From: a virus
Reading direction: 5' to 3' (one strand)
Virus record (IMG/VR): IMGVR_UViG_3300032246_000095
Location: 1 to 34,106 of that record
DNA length: 34,106 nucleotides
In this document: positions 29,459 through 34,106 of the stretch, piece by piece
Layout of the letters: every line of letters starts with the position of its first letter
Numbering within the stretch: position 1 is the stretch's first letter
Notes under the pieces: generated by a model
Databases searched by the model: none
What the model was told of the DNA's origin: nothing
Seen by the model: the letters and a program-made list of their open reading frames with translations, nothing else
Position numbers and translations under genes: made by a program

Positions 29459-30946
29459 ATGGCTGATTTCAATATCCAACCCATAGGCACAGAAGTTCGC
29501 CCAATTCAAGGCATGAGCCTTGGCGACATGATAAATGTTGCCCGTGGCGCACAACAATATCAACAAGCCCAACAAATTAATCCGTTGGAATTGCAAGCCA
29601 AACAACAAGCAACCCGCACGGGGGAAATTCAATTAGGCGTTGCCGAGCAAGCCGATAAAGAACGGCGCAATATGCAAACGTTTTTTGCTGATCCTAATAA
29701 TTTTCAGACCAACGGGCGCATAGACATTGACAAGATTAACAAAGTTGTCCCAAACATTGCCCCATTGACAGGTTCGGAGTACATCAACAAATACACCACG
29801 TTGGGCAATGCACAAACTACTGCAATTGATGCAAAGCAAAAATTGACACAAGATCAGCGGACTATGGTTGCCCAACGGTTTTCTATTCTTGGTCGCCTTG
29901 GTGTAAAAGACAAAAACGCATACATTGCAGAAATGGATTTGTTGAAAAAAGAAAATCCAGACAATCCCGACTTGTCTAGATTGATTGATTCATACAAAAC
30001 CATTTGGGAAAACACAATGCAATCAGGCGATGATTTGCCAGCAAAGGCAATAGCTGGAGCGCAAACATTGTTGACACCCGCACAGCAACAAACTGCATTT
30101 ACACCTAGCGTACAGACCACAGAAGCAGGCGCTACTGTTACCACTACGCCAGGCGTGGGCGCTGCAAAGCCAACCGTTGAAATTGGTAGGGCAGGTGGAT
30201 TGCAAGCCCCTGCGCCAACAGTTGCAGCAGGGCAAGAGGTTGCGCCTGGTATGCGAGTGCCTTACCCTGTGCGTAGGGCAGATCAACCCTACAGACCTGA
30301 ACCTACCGAAATTGCAGACCAAACGTCAGGCGTTGAATACCGTAACCGCATGGTAAACGCACAGGGCAATTTGCCTGAAAACCGCCGTAACGTAGAGGAA
30401 GTGATTAAACAAGCCAACCTTATCAATTCTGATCTATACGACATTGAAAAAGGTGGCGGTGTGATTGGTAAAGTAGGTCAAAAAATTCGTATGGCAATCA
30501 ATAGCGCCGAGTACGACATTTTGGCTAAAGACCTTGCACGGTTGGCTTTGTCTAACGCAAACGCTATGGGCGGTGCAGGCAATACCGTTTCAGGTTTGGA
30601 TATGCAGCAAGTAGCAAACGGCACAATTAAAATGCCTCCTGAAAAGCTAGTAGAAATTGCCCGTAGGGTGCAAGCTGACCAAACCAATCTTGATTTGCAA
30701 GCAAGGGGCGCACAGCAGTTTGCACAAAAATTTGGCGATAACAACATGAAGGCTTATCAGCAAGCATGGAATGCCAACGCTGACAGCAAAGTGTTTGAGG
30801 CCATGAACATCTACAACGCTATTTCTGACCCTGCAAAACGCAAAGAACAAATTGATAAATTGCTTGGAAGTGATGAAAGAAAGCGTAAAGAGTTTTTTGA
30901 CAAATACCAAAATATTCAAAAACTTTCTAAAACAGGGAGTTTGTAA
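29459..30946 (+). CDS. Ejection protein (P22 gp20 position)
   Basis: 495 aa, against 471 in P22 gp20. Largely helical and Gln-rich (MINVARGAQQYQQAQQINPL), a Thr- and Pro-rich middle (about 200-270), and a helical C-terminal part (NVEEVIKQANLINSDLYDIE, LAKDLARLALSNANAMGG). No catalytic motif. Assigned by place between the gp7-like and the transglycosylase-bearing ejection proteins and by composition; sequence identity to gp20 is not apparent. Confidence 0.72.
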   Translation: MADFNIQPIGTEVRPIQGMSLGDMINVARGAQQYQQAQQINPLELQAKQQATRTGEIQLGVAEQADKERRNMQTFFADPNNFQTNGRIDIDKINKVVPNIAPLTGSEYINKYTTLGNAQTTAIDAKQKLTQDQRTMVAQRFSILGRLGVKDKNAYIAEMDLLKKENPDNPDLSRLIDSYKTIWENTMQSGDDLPAKAIAGAQTLLTPAQQQTAFTPSVQTTEAGATVTTTPGVGAAKPTVEIGRAGGLQAPAPTVAAGQEVAPGMRVPYPVRRADQPYRPEPTEIADQTSGVEYRNRMVNAQGNLPENRRNVEEVIKQANLINSDLYDIEKGGGVIGKVGQKIRMAINSAEYDILAKDLARLALSNANAMGGAGNTVSGLDMQQVANGTIKMPPEKLVEIARRVQADQTNLDLQARGAQQFAQKFGDNNMKAYQQAWNANADSKVFEAMNIYNAISDPAKRKEQIDKLLGSDERKRKEFFDKYQNIQKLSKTGSL

Positions 30947-33625
30947 ATGGATGAGCTTGGCGCACTAATTTTGGGCAAAGCGCCCGAAACATCAGCTAAA
31001 CAGTTAACAGAAAAATCTGCATCTGTCATTACAGATCAGTTGCTAGACAGCTTGCGCCGTGTTGAAAGCGGCAAAGATCGGTTTGCCATCAACAAAGAGA
31101 CTAAGGCTATGGGGCCTTATCAATTCTTGCCTGAAACCGTGCAAATGCTTCATAAGCAGGGCATTGAGTTCAACCCATTTAATGAAGAACAATCAAGAGC
31201 AGCAGCCAAAACCTATCTTGAACAATTGGTACAACGCAACAAAGGCGATGTAAACAAAGCATTGGCGCAATACGGCGGGTTCATTACCAAAGACCCTACG
31301 GCTTACGTCAACAAAGTAACTAGCGGCGCACAAACGCCACAAATCGCACCTGAAAATGATTTGGGTTCATTGATACTTGGCAAGCCGCAAGCCCAACCAC
31401 AAGCCCAACCACAAGTTCAACCATCCCAAACCCCAATTGCAGGCCCTGAACAAATCCCAACAGGCGGTTTGACAGCGCCAGCACCACAGCCAACCGTAAT
31501 GGGTCAGTTGGTCAATAGATTTATGCAACCGCAAAAAGCTGTGCCATCAATGGTTGCGTCTGCTTTAGAAGCAAGGCAAAAAATTGGTGAACGTGTTGCT
31601 GGTGGCATAGACACTTTATATGGTGTTGTGCCGCAACTTTACGGCGCAGGGGTTCAAGCACTAGCTAGAACAGCCAACACGCCTGAACGTGCTGAACAGA
31701 TTGGACAGGCAGCGGCGACAACAATTGAAAAGCCGTTAGGCAGGGCATTGGGCATTACAGGCAAAGAAACATATCAGCAACCTTTGGGCGGCATTACAGA
31801 GCCAATTGCCAAAGAGATAAACAGAATGTTTAACGTGCTTGGCATGACCCCTGAACAGATTTCAGAGAAAACAGGCATACCTGCCGCCGACATTAGAAAC
31901 ATGGTGGTTATTGGTGGCGCAGCCGTACCACAGGCGTTAAGAGAGGCTGCGCCTGTTGCCAAGCAAGCAGCGCAGGCCGTAGCAAAACCTATCCGTGAAG
32001 CCGCTGCAGAGCTTGAGGTGGTCAGGCCATTGTCCAAAGAACAAGCGCAGGCGCAATTTCAAGCCAAACAAGCCCCTGCAGGTAGCGCAGGTGCGGCAGC
32101 GGTTCAAAACAATCCTTACTTTGGAAAATTTACAGGTGAGGAAACAGGCGGCAGAGAAACTTTCCCCGCTATCAAGCTGACCAAAACGCCAACTGATGTT
32201 CCTATTGCAGAGCAAAAACTTAGGTCTGAGCTATTTCAAGAAGTGTTGCCAGGTCTTAAGCCAAGGCCAGGCGTGGTGACGGGCAACGAAAACCTATTAC
32301 GCAATGAACACGCCTTGGCAAACATGGCAGAGCCATCAGAGCTTGGTTTGAAGATGAAGCAGCAAATTGCCAATGAACAGATTGGCCTCTCAAAGTTTGC
32401 TGAAGACCGTGTAAACGCCACAGGCGCATCACGCAGCTTAATCAATGATGAACAACGTGGTGGTCGCATCAATGATGTATTTCATGGAATTGACCCTAAT
32501 GAACCATCTTCTGCAAGCATTACAGGTTATTTGAATCAAGCCAAAAAACAAGTTTACGATTCAGCGTTTGAAAGAGTTGGCAACAATCAAATTAAAACCA
32601 CACACGTTGATGATTTGCTAAAAAACCCACAATGGGCGGCAGGTCTAAAAATTAAAGGCGTGGAAGGCGTACAAGCCGCAGCCAAAGAATATTTGACCCT
32701 TGCTAAAACAGTTGGGTTTGAAGATTTAACTGGCAAAATGCATCCACCTGGTTCTGTTGCTGCTTATGACGCTGTGCGTAAAGCCATGAATGCCGAGTGG
32801 TCTCCACAAAATTCTAGGGCAATTCAAAAAGTTAACGAAGCTATTGATAAAGACATAGCAGCGGTAGCTGATCCCAAACTTTACAAACTTGGCGACAAAA
32901 TTCATCAAGTAGAAAAAACCATTTTGGGTTCTAGTGGCATTAACAAATTATTTGGTGAGGTTGATGTAAATAATGTTCTTACATCATCAACACCATTAGA
33001 AAAAATCCCATCTAAGCTAAACAACTTACCTAAAGATCAATGGCGGCACATTCGGGACACATTGTCTGAATTGGCTAATGGCAGGGTCAGGGGTGCGCCT
33101 GAAGGTATGCCGCCTGTACCGCAAGAGTTACGTCAATCAGCCGCAGCCGCTGTTGCTGAAATTGATGGTGCTTTAGCCCGTGAAGTGTACGCAGCAGGTA
33201 CAAAAAATGCAGGCGAATGGAGTTCACAAAAAGCCAACAATGTTCTGAATTCAATCATAGGCCAAAAAATTGTAGAAACATTCCCACCTAGCGAAGTGCA
33301 GAAATTTCATGCATTGAACTATGTTGGTCACTACACACCACCACTAAAGTACGAAGGTGCTGCTTTGCAAGGCCGCCGTGTTGGTCTCATTGAAAAGGGC
33401 TTGCCTGCTACTGGAGCAACTGTTGGAGGCGCAATAGGTGCATTCTTGGGCGAGGAAGCTGGCGCAGGTGCAGGTGCATTTATTGGTCGTGAAGCGGGTG
33501 CAAGAATGCAAGCTGCTAGGGCCGCAAAAGCTGAAGCTAAAGCCGCAAAAAAAATGGAAAAAGAAATGGAAAAGGCTGCAAAATTGGGCCAACAAACTGG
33601 CAAAAACAAACTTAGCGATATGTAA
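30947..33625 (+). CDS. Ejection protein with N-terminal lytic transglycosylase domain (gp16 position)
   Basis: 892 aa, longer than P22 gp16 (609). Residues 25-115 form an SLT-type domain: LLDSLRRVESGKDRFAINKE (Glu in RVESGKD as the likely catalytic acid), MGPYQFLPETVQML, and NKGDVNKALAQYGG. A Pro- and Gln-rich linker (about 145-185) follows, then a long helical body with Ala-rich segments. Near the C-terminus a glycine zipper (GATVGGAIGAFLGEEAGAG and AGAFIG) could insert in membrane, followed by a Lys- and Ala-rich end. It would open the cell wall and form part of the DNA channel during injection. The next gene overlaps its stop by 1 base. Confidence 0.85.
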   Translation: MDELGALILGKAPETSAKQLTEKSASVITDQLLDSLRRVESGKDRFAINKETKAMGPYQFLPETVQMLHKQGIEFNPFNEEQSRAAAKTYLEQLVQRNKGDVNKALAQYGGFITKDPTAYVNKVTSGAQTPQIAPENDLGSLILGKPQAQPQAQPQVQPSQTPIAGPEQIPTGGLTAPAPQPTVMGQLVNRFMQPQKAVPSMVASALEARQKIGERVAGGIDTLYGVVPQLYGAGVQALARTANTPERAEQIGQAAATTIEKPLGRALGITGKETYQQPLGGITEPIAKEINRMFNVLGMTPEQISEKTGIPAADIRNMVVIGGAAVPQALREAAPVAKQAAQAVAKPIREAAAELEVVRPLSKEQAQAQFQAKQAPAGSAGAAAVQNNPYFGKFTGEETGGRETFPAIKLTKTPTDVPIAEQKLRSELFQEVLPGLKPRPGVVTGNENLLRNEHALANMAEPSELGLKMKQQIANEQIGLSKFAEDRVNATGASRSLINDEQRGGRINDVFHGIDPNEPSSASITGYLNQAKKQVYDSAFERVGNNQIKTTHVDDLLKNPQWAAGLKIKGVEGVQAAAKEYLTLAKTVGFEDLTGKMHPPGSVAAYDAVRKAMNAEWSPQNSRAIQKVNEAIDKDIAAVADPKLYKLGDKIHQVEKTILGSSGINKLFGEVDVNNVLTSSTPLEKIPSKLNNLPKDQWRHIRDTLSELANGRVRGAPEGMPPVPQELRQSAAAAVAEIDGALAREVYAAGTKNAGEWSSQKANNVLNSIIGQKIVETFPPSEVQKFHALNYVGHYTPPLKYEGAALQGRRVGLIEKGLPATGATVGGAIGAFLGEEAGAGAGAFIGREAGARMQAARAAKAEAKAAKKMEKEMEKAAKLGQQTGKNKLSDM

Positions 33626-33846
33626 TGGACAATCAGCAAATTTTTAACATCGTGGTGAGCTTTGCAGGCTTTTTGGCTGGCTGGGTGCTCAATAACATCA
33701 CCAAAGGTCTGTCACGTTTGGAAGATAGACTAGAAGAATTCCCGCAGCGTTACGTGGCTAAAGACGACTACCGCAGGGACATTGACGAGCTAAAAGAAAT
33801 CTGTAAACAGATTTTCGACAAGCTGGACAAAAAGGCTGACAAGTGA
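33625..33846 (+). CDS. Small membrane-anchored coiled-coil protein, copy 2
   Basis: 73 aa, ungapped diverged copy of the gene at 659-880 (64 of 73 residues identical). Same hydrophobic segment and same charged tail; changes cluster after the membrane segment. It directly follows the last ejection gene (TAATGG overlap), whereas copy 1 follows a collar fibre gene. Confidence 0.75.
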   Translation: MDNQQIFNIVVSFAGFLAGWVLNNITKGLSRLEDRLEEFPQRYVAKDDYRRDIDELKEICKQIFDKLDKKADK

Positions 33847-34106
33847 TTGAACAAGCTGCCAAAGCCATAGGAGCAGTTGCTGCGGCGGTGGCGGCAATAG
33901 GCGGGTCTTACACGCTTGCTGACAAGATGGGGCTATTTCGTGACCCTATCTTGAAGTGGTCGCCTGAGCATTTTCAAATTTCTAGCGGTAAAGCCAATGG
34001 CGAGTTTAAGGTGGTGGTGGCTCGACAAAAGATTCGGGATGACTGTGAAGTCACTAATTTCAAAATCGAGGTCAAAGATGCGGATTTTGTCGTCCATCCA
34101 GCCGCG
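33843..34106 (+). CDS. Membrane-anchored beta-rich protein, copy 2 (3' end cut by the window)
   Basis: 88 residues remain, starting from a GTG where copy 1 (877) has ATG. Ungapped alignment to 877-1140. The first 156 bases differ at scattered, mostly silent positions; the last 108 bases (33999-34106) are identical to 1033-1140. In a circular reading the gene continues at 1141. Confidence 0.7.
   Translation, partial: MIEQAAKAIGAVAAAVAAIGGSYTLADKMGLFRDPILKWSPEHFQISSGKANGEFKVVVARQKIRDDCEVTNFKIEVKDADFVVHPAA
33999..34106 (+). repeat. 108-base exact direct repeat of 1033-1140 at the window end
   Basis: Identical from GGCGAGTTTAAGG to CATCCAGCCGCG. It is the exact part of a 482-base ungapped similarity (33625-34106 to 659-1140). 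Mismatches resume directly upstream (AT at 33997-33998 against GC at 1031-1032). Confidence 0.9.

Noticed and set aside
1-34106. Search for tRNA genes, integrase, attachment sites, insertion sequences and CI-type repressor
   Set aside because: No cloverleaf with the conserved T-loop and acceptor pairing, no tyrosine or serine integrase motifs, no transposase, and only one small Cro-like HTH plus a winged-helix protein were found by eye. A covariance-model scan would be needed to be certain about tRNAs.
33999-34106. True terminal redundancy of the virion DNA
   Set aside because: Virion terminal repeats should be identical to their edge and lie at both ends; here one copy is 1 kb inside, and similarity continues upstream at lower identity, which points to alleles or paralogs merged at an identical tract.

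Overview
This window is a P22-like podovirus genome (short-tailed, headful type), almost certainly from a metagenomic assembly. The evidence is a full P22-type morphogenesis row in the canonical order: small and large terminase, 707-aa portal, scaffold, coat, gp4-like and gp10-like tail accessory proteins, then three ejection proteins in the places of gp7, gp20 and gp16. Lengths are close to P22 except where noted. The recombination and replication genes (Erf annealase, YqaJ exonuclease, DUF1376 initiator, VRR-NUC nuclease, small HNH-like protein) and the many small conserved proteins resemble phages of freshwater Betaproteobacteria (Burkholderiales). That host assignment is inference from protein style, not proof. 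I found no integrase, CI repressor, tRNA, CRISPR array or insertion sequence.

Layout. (1) 1-2332, plus strand: the 3' end of a tail-collar fibre gene, then a lysis-type cassette (two membrane-anchored small proteins, a putative holin, a GH24 endolysin). (2) 2322-4946, minus strand: the leftward early operon with tightly overlapping genes. It runs from a strong promoter near 5.0 kb through a small unknown protein, a 40-aa membrane protein, a 61-aa coiled coil, a lipoprotein, Erf, YqaJ exonuclease, a small unknown, a winged-helix protein and a possible 28-aa membrane peptide. (3) 4947-5093: divergent control region with two related operator-like sequences. (4) 5094-7740, plus: rightward early operon with a Cro-like protein, the replication initiator (with candidate origin iterons inside its gene) and nuclease-type accessory genes, closed by a Rho-independent terminator. 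(5) 7743-10012: small genes including a GroES-like co-chaperonin. (6) 10009-17660: ParB-methyltransferase fusion, terminase, portal, scaffold, coat and a small structural protein, closed by a terminator at 17.7 kb. (7) 17723-25196: a new promoter and a 7.4-kb block of fibre and spike genes inserted between the coat and gp4 positions, with two different beta-helix tailspikes. (8) 25197-33625: tail accessory and ejection proteins. (9) 33625-34106: a second copy of the start of the lysis cassette.

The ends matter. 33625-34106 aligns without gaps to 659-1140 (constant offset 32966). The last 108 bases are identical, but the 374 bases before them are clearly diverged. The contig therefore looks circular by a terminal-repeat test, yet positions 1-1032 and 33625-33998 are two alleles or paralogs of one module. 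The simplest reading is a population of phages in which a collar-domain fibre gene is present or absent between the last ejection gene and the lysis cassette; a true tandem duplication is the alternative.

The genes tell of a phage that borrows the host replisome and RNA polymerase (no polymerase genes seen), loads it through its own initiator, recombines by Erf and exonuclease, methylates DNA with its own enzyme, may help protein folding with its own GroES-like protein, and invests heavily in variable receptor-binding proteins. Coding density is very high: no gene-free stretch exceeds about 150 bases.
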